From the NCBI RefSeq assembly GCF_012396235.1, contig NZ_JAAXPA010000018.1:1-64000 (forward strand): a DNA stretch of 64,000 nucleotides, written 5' to 3'. Positions 57,690-64,000 of this stretch are shown piece after piece (position 1 is the first letter of the stretch; each line of letters starts with the position of its first letter). The DNA is from Rhodococcus opacus (GTDB lineage Bacteria > Actinomycetota > Actinomycetes > Mycobacteriales > Mycobacteriaceae). The notes beneath the pieces were generated by a model. It did not search any database and had not been told where the DNA came from. It saw nothing but the letters and a program-made list of their open reading frames with translations. A program made the translations under genes and the position numbers.

Positions 57690-58118
57690 CTACTCCTGCT
57701 CGAATCTCTTCTTGAAGCGGTCTTCCATTCGCGACGAGAATCCGCCACTCTTGCGCCCGCCTCGGGGCTTACCGCGATCGGCACGGCCGGTCTCACCTTG
57801 CGTGGTCGAGCCACCACGTGAGGACTGTCCGGACTTGCTCTTTCCTCCACCCCACAGGAGGAGGACTCCGGCACCGAACATGACGATGAAGCCGATCAGG
57901 CTGATGACGGGAAAACCGCCCGGCTTGATCGGAAGGGCGACGCCGGCAATGAGCAGGACCAGCCCCAGAACGAACAGGGCCACCGCCTGCAATCGACGAC
58001 GACTCGATGCCGCACGCATGCGACCGCCTCGCACAGTGGAGGCGAACTTGGGATCCTCGGCGTAGAGAGCGCTCTCGATCTGGTCGAGCATGCGCTGCTC
58101 GTGCTCGGAGAGTGGCAC
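57690..58118 (-). CDS. DUF3040 membrane protein
   Basis: A 142-residue protein starting at GTG 58118 (VPLSEHEQRMLDQIESALYA) with GGGGGAGG upstream. The N-terminal LSEHEQRMLDQIE...DPKFAS is the DUF3040 signature, followed by two helices (LQAVALFVLGLVLLIAGVAL and FPVISLIGFIVMFGAGVLLL). The cytoplasmic tail is Lys/Arg/Gly/Ser-rich. Function is unknown; DUF3040 is found upstream of mraZ in mycobacteria too. The AT-rich TATTATTAAA (58201-58210, minus strand) is a likely -10 region. Confidence 0.9.
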   Translation of the reverse strand: MPLSEHEQRMLDQIESALYAEDPKFASTVRGGRMRAASSRRRLQAVALFVLGLVLLIAGVALPIKPGGFPVISLIGFIVMFGAGVLLLWGGGKSKSGQSSRGGSTTQGETGRADRGKPRGGRKSGGFSSRMEDRFKKRFEQE

Positions 58119-58352
58119 GGTACCTCCCCCGGCACTGGAGTGTTGGCCACCGCCTCACGGTGCGAGACGGTGGGTAACCGACTTTGGCGGCTACCTAGAT
58201 TTAATAATACGAGCAGTTCGATCCCCGTACCACCTACTCCACGTACGAGTTCGACACCAACCTTACGGACTCCCGCACCGAACCCCGTTCGGGGCACCGC
58301 AATGTCGCGGACGCCTCACCGTTTTCCCGCCGTTTGCGGCCCACAGCCCGGG

Positions 58353-58817
58353 CTACGACGCCCGCAGATCGAGACCTGCGCCACGTCCGATGTGATCTTC
58401 GACGTGCTGGAGAAAGCGTCCGACCTCGACAAAGAACTCGTCCGCCTCGAGATCGGTGAGGGTACGCGACATTCCCGCCTCGATCGCGGCGCGGGTGGCC
58501 GAGTGCCCGGCGAAGTAGTCGGCCCAGTTCACGAATTCCGGCGCCGCGGCGGCCATGAGAACCCAGGCGTTACGCGTTCGTGTCCGTCTGCTCCCCGCCG
58601 CAGGCCCCTCGACGGCGGCCAGCACTGCGCCCGCGCCGCGGAGCGCGGCCAGATACGCACTGTGGAATCGATCCGCCGGCCCACCGGCCCCCACCGATTG
58701 GGCGAGGAGCGCGTCGGCGCGATCGAGCAGCGTCGAACCCCGCCTGGAGCCCGGGTTGCGTATGTCACCCGGTCGGCGCGAGTTCCCAGAGGCCGGTCCC
58801 GTGACCGGGTTCGTCAT
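58353..58817 (-). CDS. SAV_6107-type HEPN domain protein
   Basis: A 154-residue, mostly helical protein. After a disordered start (MTNPVTGPASGNSRRPGDIR) it has LLDRADALLAQSVGAGGPAD and FHSAYLAALRGAGAVLAAVE. The later ADEFFVEVGRFLQHVEDHIG fits the actinobacterial SAV_6107-like HEPN family. The typical catalytic RxxxxH of HEPN RNases is not evident. ATG 58817 has GGAGGTG ten bases upstream; GTG 58820 is an alternative. It is divergent from the GNAT gene; the AT-rich TATTCAATATAG near 58948 lies between them. Function is unknown. Confidence 0.8.
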   Translation of the reverse strand: MTNPVTGPASGNSRRPGDIRNPGSRRGSTLLDRADALLAQSVGAGGPADRFHSAYLAALRGAGAVLAAVEGPAAGSRRTRTRNAWVLMAAAAPEFVNWADYFAGHSATRAAIEAGMSRTLTDLEADEFFVEVGRFLQHVEDHIGRGAGLDLRAS

Positions 58818-58990
58818 CACTTCGAACACCTCCAAAACCCCGGTGCAACCACCCCGCCGGGCGTAGTCGGTTCGTGAGTTCGGGGGCCGGCGATGCTCGC
58901 TTCCCTCGAGCATCGCCGGATCCCCGCTATCGAACATCCGTTCGACCTATTCAATATAGCTGGACCCACCGACACGTCGTCAAGAGAAAG

Positions 58991-59602
58991 GTGAGACCGG
59001 TCGACACGAACGCTGACCAGACTCCACTCGTGGTCGAACTCACGGCCACCGAGTTCCGCGACCGCCTGCACGAGGCGCTGTCGATCTACGTCGCCGCCAT
59101 GGGCTATCCCCACGGCACCGAATACCACCGGGCGCCGATGTGGAACGAGCACCTGCAGCGATCGGGGTGGCGTGGCGTCGGCGCGCTCGTCCCGGCCGGT
59201 GACGGATCCGCCGACACCGCGGCCGCCCGTCTCGTCGCCGTCGCCTACGGCTACCGCGGGGCACCCGAACAGTGGTGGCATCAGCAGGTCCGTTCCGGTC
59301 TGCGCCACACCGGGTGGACCCGGGACCAGATCGACGTGATCCTCGGCAACTACTTCGAACTCACCGAACTCCACGTCCACCCGGACGCCCAGGGACATCG
59401 GCTCGGCGAGACCCTGCTCCTCCGCCTCCTCGACCACAGGCCCGAACGCGGCGTGCTGCTCTCCACCCCGGAAGTGGCGGACGAGGACAACCGCGCATGG
59501 CGGCTGTATCGCCGCCTCGGCTTCAGAGATGTCCTGCGCCACTTCCGATTCGCCGGGGACAACCGGCCGTTCGCCGTACTGGGACGCGGGCTTCCCCTGT
59601 GA
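58991..59602 (+). CDS. GNAT-family N-acetyltransferase
   Basis: A 203-residue acetyl-CoA-dependent acetyltransferase. The acetyl-CoA loop is LHVHPDAQGHRLGETLLLRL (R/Q-G-x-G variant), followed by NRAWRLYRRLGFRDVLRHFR, a clear GNAT motif B. No ATG exists in a sensible place; the GTG at 58991 (VRPVDTNADQTPLVVEL) has AGAGAAAG immediately before it. Its stop overlaps the GTG of crtO (GTGA), so it leads the carotenoid-lppM run. Mycobacteria also have a GNAT gene beside lppM. Substrate is unknown. Confidence 0.87.
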   Translation: MRPVDTNADQTPLVVELTATEFRDRLHEALSIYVAAMGYPHGTEYHRAPMWNEHLQRSGWRGVGALVPAGDGSADTAAARLVAVAYGYRGAPEQWWHQQVRSGLRHTGWTRDQIDVILGNYFELTELHVHPDAQGHRLGETLLLRLLDHRPERGVLLSTPEVADEDNRAWRLYRRLGFRDVLRHFRFAGDNRPFAVLGRGLPL

Positions 59603-61173
59603 TCGACGCGGTGGTGGTGGGATCGGGACACAACGCCCTCGTGTCGGCGTGCTACCTCGCGCGGTCCGGATGGTCGGTCGAAGTGATCGAACGCGACACC
59701 GTCATCGGTGGCGCGGTGTCCACCGTCGAACGCTTCCCCGGGTACAAGGTCGACCGCGGGTCGTCCGCGCACATCATGGTCCGTCACACGGGGATCGTCG
59801 AGGAACTCGACCTCGGCGCGCACGGCCTGCGGTACCTCGACTGCGATCCGTGGGCGTTCGCCCCCGCCCCCGCGGGGTCGGATCGGCCGGGGATCGTGTT
59901 CCGCCGCAGCCTGGACGCGACGTGCCGGTCCATCGAGGAGTCCTGCGGCGCCGCGGACGCCGACGCGTACCGCCGGTTCGTGGCGGTGTGGGGTCCGCGC
60001 AGCGCACGTGTCATGCGCGCGTTCTCGAATCCGCCGACCGGGCCCGCGCTCCTCTCGTCGTTCTGGGGGCTCGACACGGGCGGCGGCGGCAGCGACCTCT
60101 CCCGGCAGTTCCTCGGTTCCGGCGACGCGCTGCTCGACGAGTACTTCGACGACGAACGCCTCAAGGCCGCCCTCGCATGGTTCGGCGCCCAGTCCGGTCC
60201 GCCGATGTCGGAGCCGGGGACGGCGCCGATGGTCGGATTCGCCGCCCTGCTGCACACCATTCCGCCCGGCCGTGCCGTCGGCGGCAGCGGAGCCCTGACC
60301 GCCGCTCTCGCCGCGAAGCTGCGCGCCGACTCCGGGACCGTCTCGCTCGGCGACTCGGTGGTCTCGCTGAGCCGCGACGGCGACTCCTGGACGACGCGGA
60401 CGGCGTCCGGACGGGAGATCCGCTCACGTGCGGTGATCGCGGGCTGTCACGTGCTGACCACGCTCGGCCTGCTCGAGCGCGGTGGGTACGACGCGCTGAC
60501 CCTCGACCGGTGGCGTCGCCGGATCCGCGTGGGCCCGGGGATCGGGATGGTCGTGCGGCTGGCCACCGACGCCCTCCCCGCCTATCCGAGTGCGCCCGAC
60601 GCGTCGGTCACCCACGGGCTGCAGTTGCTGGTCTCGGATCGCGCACACCTGCGGCTCGCGCACGGCGCGGCACTCGCCGGGGAACTCCCGCCGCGGCCCG
60701 CGGTGCTGGGAATGAGCTTCAGCGGCCTCGACCCCACCATCGCACCCGAGGGCAGGCACCAGGTGACCCTGTGGTCGCAGTGGCAGCCGTACCGGCTCAC
60801 CGGCGGCCGGCGCTGGAGCGACCTCGCCGGACCGGAGGCCGATCGGATCGTCGCGGAGATCGACGCGCTGGCACCCGGTTTCGGTGAGTCCGTCCTCGAC
60901 CGGCACGTGCAGTCGCCGCAGGACCTCGAAGACGAGATGGGGTTGCTCGGCGGCAACGTCATGCACGTGGAGATGTCGCTGGACCAGATGATGATGTGGC
61001 GTCCGCTCCCCGAACTGTCCGGACACCGGGTGCCGGGGGCCGGCCGCCTGTACCTCACCGGCGCCTCGACCCATCCGGGTGGCGGGGTGTCCGGCGCGAG
61101 TGGCCGCAGCGCTGCACGCATCGCGCTCCACGACGACCGGCGGGGTCTGGGACGCCTGCGGCGCAGGCGATGA
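59599..61173 (+). CDS. crtO: CrtO-type carotenoid ketolase (FAD-dependent)
   Basis: A 524-residue FAD oxidoreductase of the phytoene-desaturase superfamily. It starts at GTG 59599 with VVVGSGHNALVSACYLARSG and VEVIERDTVIGGAVST (FAD binding). It contains VDRGSSAHIMVRHTGI, GNVMHVEMSLDQMMMWRPLP and the C-terminal LYLTGASTHPGGGVSGASG. These match rhodococcal and cyanobacterial CrtO, which add a 4-keto group to beta- or gamma-carotene rings. Start overlaps the GNAT stop; its stop overlaps the cruF-type gene (ATGA). General desaturase annotation is possible, but the SLDQMM and THPGG context is specific to the CrtO/CruE branch. Confidence 0.88.
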   Translation: MIDAVVVGSGHNALVSACYLARSGWSVEVIERDTVIGGAVSTVERFPGYKVDRGSSAHIMVRHTGIVEELDLGAHGLRYLDCDPWAFAPAPAGSDRPGIVFRRSLDATCRSIEESCGAADADAYRRFVAVWGPRSARVMRAFSNPPTGPALLSSFWGLDTGGGGSDLSRQFLGSGDALLDEYFDDERLKAALAWFGAQSGPPMSEPGTAPMVGFAALLHTIPPGRAVGGSGALTAALAAKLRADSGTVSLGDSVVSLSRDGDSWTTRTASGREIRSRAVIAGCHVLTTLGLLERGGYDALTLDRWRRRIRVGPGIGMVVRLATDALPAYPSAPDASVTHGLQLLVSDRAHLRLAHGAALAGELPPRPAVLGMSFSGLDPTIAPEGRHQVTLWSQWQPYRLTGGRRWSDLAGPEADRIVAEIDALAPGFGESVLDRHVQSPQDLEDEMGLLGGNVMHVEMSLDQMMMWRPLPELSGHRVPGAGRLYLTGASTHPGGGVSGASGRSAARIALHDDRRGLGRLRRRR

Positions 61174-61982
61174 CCTCCCGCCTGCCCCTGCTGCTCGCGG
61201 GCGCGGCGATCGCGGCGCAGATCGTCTACCCGCTGGTGCACGGCGGGATCCGTGACGTCGTCACCGTCCTCGTCGTCGCGCTGCTCGCCGCGGCGTCCGT
61301 CACCCACGCGGCCGCGACCCGGGGTGCCCGCTGGACGGTGGGACTGGTGCTCGTGACCGCGGGGCTCGGTCTGTGCTCCGAGATCGTCGGCACGGCCACC
61401 GGCTTCCCCTACGGCTGCTACGACTACAGCGTCGGGCGGCTCGGGCCTGCACTCGCGGGGGTGCCTCTGGTGGTGCCGTTCGCCTGGACGGCCGGGTTCT
61501 ATCCGGTGTGGTGCGTGGCGTCCGTGCTCGCGCGCGGCCCGTACCGACGGCTGACGCGCATCGCACTGACGACGATCGGTGTCGTCGGCTGGGACCTGTA
61601 CCTCGACCCGCAGATGGTCGCGGACGGGCAGTGGCACTGGTGTGTCACCGACGCCGGCCTGCCCGGTGTCGAACACATTCCGCTGACCAACTACGCCGGG
61701 TGGTTCGTCGTCGCCGCCGTGATGGCCGTCGCCGTGGACCGGATCGACCGTCGTCTGGACGCCGGGACCCGGCACCGTGACGGTGTCCCGATCGGGTTGT
61801 TCCTGTGGACGTGGCTCGGTTCGGCGCTGGCACACTCGGTCTTCCTCGGCGCCCCCGAGTTGCGGTATTCGGCGATCTACGGGTGGTTGGCGATGGGAAT
61901 CCTGGGAGTTCCCCTGCTCGTGTCGCTGCTTCGGCCGCGCGCCCGGCGACCCCGGACCCACGACACGCACCCTCACGCCTGA
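61170..61982 (+). CDS. cruF: CruF-type carotenoid 1',2'-hydratase
   Basis: A 270-residue protein with about seven membrane helices of the DUF422/CruF family. Diagnostic segments are SEIVGTATGFPYGCYDYSVG, VPLVVPFAWTAGFYPVWCVA, GWDLYLDPQMVADGQWHW and EHIPLTNYAGWFVVA. CruF proteins hydrate the psi end of gamma-carotene derivatives at C-1', giving the hydroxyl used for glycosylation. The ATG overlaps the crtO stop (ATGA). A glycosyltransferase like CruG follows lppM, which strengthens the assignment. Confidence 0.87.
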   Translation: MTSRLPLLLAGAAIAAQIVYPLVHGGIRDVVTVLVVALLAAASVTHAAATRGARWTVGLVLVTAGLGLCSEIVGTATGFPYGCYDYSVGRLGPALAGVPLVVPFAWTAGFYPVWCVASVLARGPYRRLTRIALTTIGVVGWDLYLDPQMVADGQWHWCVTDAGLPGVEHIPLTNYAGWFVVAAVMAVAVDRIDRRLDAGTRHRDGVPIGLFLWTWLGSALAHSVFLGAPELRYSAIYGWLAMGILGVPLLVSLLRPRARRPRTHDTHPHA

Positions 61983-62013
61983 CACCGATCCACTCCCCTG
62001 GCACGATACGACT

Positions 62014-62727
62014 GTGCAGCCGCCCTCAGTTCCGACCTCCACCCGCTCGCGGAGGGCCTTGTCCCTCGCGGCCCTCGGCCTCCTTCTCGTGCCCCTCCTC
62101 GCGGGATGCCTGCGGGTTCAGGTGTCGATGGGGGTGTCCGCCGACGACCGGGTCTCCGGTCAGATCGTCGCGGCCGCCGTGCCGGCGAACGATCAGGACA
62201 AGGGCCCGCAACTCACTCCGCCCGACTCGCTGTCGGGCAAGGTGCGCGTCCAGGAGTACAAGAAGGACGGGTACGTCGGCAGCCAGGCGTTCTTCAGCGA
62301 CCTCACGTTCGGCGACGTGCAACAGCTCGGCTCCATGTCGGAGCAGGCCAACGGAAGTTTTCAGATCTCGCTCAAGCGGACCGGCGACCTCGTGACCCTC
62401 GACGGGAAGGCCGATCTCGGTTCGGTACCCGCCCAAGGCACGGACGTGCAGTTCACGATTGCTTTTCCGGCGCGCGTCGCCACCACCAACGGCACCCGGG
62501 AGGGCGACTCCATCGTGTCGTGGAAACTTCCCGCCGGCGACACCTCGACGATCCGCGCCGAGGTGCGGTACTCGGACCCCAGCACCCGCAGCTTCGCGGG
62601 CTGGGCGGGCATCATGACCGGCGTGACGCTGGGCGTCGCCGTGATCGTCGGTGCGCTGGCCTGGATGGCCCGCAACAAGGATCCGGTGATCGGCAGCGGT
62701 CGCGCACGGGACCACTCGGAGGTGTGA
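62014..62727 (+). CDS. lppM: lipoprotein LppM
   Basis: A 237-residue lipoprotein. GTG 62014 (VQPPSVPTSTRSRRALSLAA) gives a signal peptide ending in the lipobox LLAGC (C32). The DUF3153-like beta domain (VSMGVSADDRVSGQIVAAAV, PARVATTNGTREGDSIVSWK) is followed by a C-terminal membrane helix (IMTGVTLGVAVIVGALAWMA), so the protein is held at both ends. M. tuberculosis LppM has the same layout, a lipid-binding synaptotagmin-like domain, and a role in host phagosome control; its role in a saprophyte is unknown. It is 31 bases after cruF and overlaps the glycosyltransferase (GTGA). Confidence 0.9.
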   Translation: MQPPSVPTSTRSRRALSLAALGLLLVPLLAGCLRVQVSMGVSADDRVSGQIVAAAVPANDQDKGPQLTPPDSLSGKVRVQEYKKDGYVGSQAFFSDLTFGDVQQLGSMSEQANGSFQISLKRTGDLVTLDGKADLGSVPAQGTDVQFTIAFPARVATTNGTREGDSIVSWKLPAGDTSTIRAEVRYSDPSTRSFAGWAGIMTGVTLGVAVIVGALAWMARNKDPVIGSGRARDHSEV

Positions 62728-63884
62728 CCTCTCCGCCGATCGAGTGGGTCGTGCGGATCGGCTCCCTGATCTCGGTTCTCGGTCTCGTCACGGCCGGCGC
62801 CAACCTCGTCCGCGCCCCACGGCTCCCCACGGCGACCCGCCCGGTCACCGAACCCGTCACGGTCTGCATTCCGGCCCGGGACGAGCGTGACCGGTTGCCC
62901 GACCTGATCGGCGACCTGCGAGAGCAGCGAGGCGTCGGCGACCTGCGGGTGTTCGTCTACGACGACGCCTCCACGGACGGGACGGCCGAGGTCGCGGAGG
63001 CCGCGAGCGGCGCGGACCCCCGCTTCTCCGTGGTGCGGGGAACCGCGGAACCGCCGCCGGGCTGGGTGGGCAAACCCGCGGCCTGCCATCGGGTGAGTGA
63101 GCACGCCTTCGCGCAGGGCCGCGGTGACGGCGGGATACTCGTGTTCCTCGACGCCGACGTGCGGTTGCGTCCGGACGCCCTGACTGCCGCCTGCGCCGTG
63201 CTGCGCGAGTCCGAGGCAGCGCTGGTCTGCCCGTGGCCGTTCCAGCAGGCGGGGTCGGTGACCGAGGTCCTGGTGCAGCCGCTGCTCGCGTGGTCGTGGG
63301 CGGCGACACTGCCGATCCGCCTGGCCAACCGGTCGCGGCGCCCGTCGACGGCCGTGGCCTGCGGACAGTTCATGGTCTTCGATTCCGCCGGGTACCGCGG
63401 GGTCGGGGGCCACCGGGCCGTCGCGGACAGCGTGACCGAGGACCTCGACATCGCACGGCTGCTCCGTACGCGGGGTCGTGCGAGCACACTGGTCGTGGCC
63501 GGCCGGTCGGCGTCGTGCCGGATGTACGAGGACGCCGACGCGCTGCGCCGCGGTTACGACCGCTGGCTGTGGACGGCATTCAGCTCCCGCCTCGGCGCCG
63601 CCGCGGTGCTCGGTGCGGCAAGCGTGGCGTACCTCGTGCCGCCGGTCGCGTTCGCGGCCGGACGGGGACGCGTGCGCGGGTGGGGTGCGGTGGGGTATCT
63701 CGCCGCCACGGCGTCCCGGCTGTGCGCCCGCGCACTGGAACGTCAGGGCCGCCTCACCGCCGCCGACGTCGCCGGCGCGGTCGCGCACCCGCTGTCCGTC
63801 GCCGCGGTGACGGCCCTGACTGTGTCGTCACACCGCAATCATCGACGCGGGCGCACCCGATGGAAGGGGCGGACGCTCAGCTGA
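62724..63884 (+). CDS. CruG-like family 2 glycosyltransferase
   Basis: A 386-residue membrane glycosyltransferase. GTG 62724 (VTSPPIEWVVRIGSLISVLG) overlaps the lppM stop. After one N-terminal helix the GT2 core shows VTVCIPARDERDRLPDLIGD, VYDDASTDGTAEVAEAA, LVFLDADVRLRPDAL (DxD) and DSVTEDLDIARLLRTRG (ED motif). One or two membrane helices close the protein. It resembles CruG/CrtQ-type enzymes that add a sugar to hydroxylated carotenoids. Together with CrtO and CruF it suggests synthesis of a keto-gamma-carotene glycoside. Its last eight bases overlap the convergent metF-like gene. Confidence 0.82.
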   Translation: MTSPPIEWVVRIGSLISVLGLVTAGANLVRAPRLPTATRPVTEPVTVCIPARDERDRLPDLIGDLREQRGVGDLRVFVYDDASTDGTAEVAEAASGADPRFSVVRGTAEPPPGWVGKPAACHRVSEHAFAQGRGDGGILVFLDADVRLRPDALTAACAVLRESEAALVCPWPFQQAGSVTEVLVQPLLAWSWAATLPIRLANRSRRPSTAVACGQFMVFDSAGYRGVGGHRAVADSVTEDLDIARLLRTRGRASTLVVAGRSASCRMYEDADALRRGYDRWLWTAFSSRLGAAAVLGAASVAYLVPPVAFAAGRGRVRGWGAVGYLAATASRLCARALERQGRLTAADVAGAVAHPLSVAAVTALTVSSHRNHRRGRTRWKGRTLS

Positions 63885-64000
63885 CCCGAGCCGGGGTGAC
63901 CGGGGTGGGATCCGCCACACCCGAACCGACCTTGTCGCCGAGCCGGGCCAGCACCTCGCTGGTGGCGCGCGCGAAGTTGAGGGTGATGAAGTGCAGGCCG
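63877..64000 (-). CDS. methylenetetrahydrofolate reductase-like protein, C-terminal end only
   Basis: The last 40 codons of a minus-strand gene are visible: GLHFITLNFARATSEVLARL and then GDKVGSGVADPTPVTPARVS. The GLHF-TLN-RA pattern near the end matches the final strand and helix of MetF-type reductases, which make 5-methyl-THF. In mycobacteria a MetF-like gene lies next to lppM in the same orientation, which supports this. The rest lies beyond the window, so completeness and exact subfamily cannot be judged. Confidence 0.7.
   Translation of the reverse strand, partial: GLHFITLNFARATSEVLARLGDKVGSGVADPTPVTPARVS

Noticed and set aside
57340..58065. 241-codon plus-strand frame upstream of mraZ
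   Set aside because: It spans a terminator hairpin and the G-tract array, overlaps the DUF3040 gene and has no conserved segment.
1..64000. tRNA, rRNA, CRISPR array, prophage or integrative element
   Set aside because: No cloverleaf with CCA-end context, no regularly spaced repeats, and no integrase, transposase or phage genes were found on either strand.

Overview
The window is a high-GC actinobacterial chromosome segment. Mycolata-type gene content and gene order point to Rhodococcus or a close relative: an Sdh1-type succinate dehydrogenase operon, Wag31/SepF polar growth and division genes, an LppM lipoprotein, a Pol IV of the DinX type beside ileS, and a CrtO-type carotenoid ketolase. 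GTG starts are frequent. I see no insertion sequence, prophage, CRISPR array, rRNA or tRNA gene.

Left part (1-22 kb), central metabolism. The minus strand begins with a truncated sdhB, then sdhA, a membrane anchor gene and a small conserved gene (one operon). Two single-domain VOC genes follow. Next come the biotin genes: bioF-bioD on minus and a divergent bioA that carries a one-base frameshift. glgX (treX), treY and treZ form the glycogen/trehalose (TreX-TreY-TreZ) route. They are interrupted between treY and treZ by an MDR oxidoreductase, a TetR regulator and two small genes; a near-perfect 48-bp inverted repeat lies on the treY stop codon. A DHA2 drug efflux gene with a divergent TetR repressor, ilvA, a pyruvate:quinone oxidoreductase and an F420-type nitroreductase-family gene follow.

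Middle part (22-37 kb). This holds dnaE, a RarD-type permease, an unknown anchored protein, an RluD-type pseudouridine synthase and lspA on minus. Two translationally coupled lipoproteins on plus end at a strong bidirectional hairpin, and an MTB12-like lipoprotein faces them. The block ends with dinX-type Pol IV and ileS. A T-box riboswitch with a very short Stem I precedes ileS.

Right part (37-57 kb). Here is the complete actinobacterial division and cell wall (dcw) cluster, all on minus, transcribed mraZ-rsmH-ftsL-ftsI-murE-murF-mraY-murD-ftsW-murG-murC-ftsQ-ftsZ-pgeF-yggS-sepF-yggT-wag31. Most genes overlap by four bases (ATGA, GTGA or TTGA), so translation is coupled. These genes make the lipid-linked peptidoglycan precursor (MurC-F, MraY, MurG), assemble the Z-ring (FtsZ, SepF), build the septal synthase (FtsW, FtsI, FtsL, FtsQ) and direct polar growth (Wag31). 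A three-repeat MraZ box lies upstream of mraZ, and further upstream is an unusual G-rich tract.

Far right (57-64 kb). A DUF3040 membrane protein and a HEPN-like protein (minus) are followed by a GNAT acetyltransferase and a carotenoid-tailoring run on plus: crtO ketolase, cruF-type hydratase, lppM and a cruG-like glycosyltransferase, nearly all overlapping. The C-terminal end of a methylenetetrahydrofolate reductase-like gene closes the window. The main points of interest are the bioA frameshift, the ketolase/hydratase/glycosyltransferase cassette wrapped around lppM, the ileS T-box, the MraZ box with its inverted G-rich relative, and the 48-bp inverted repeat at treY.
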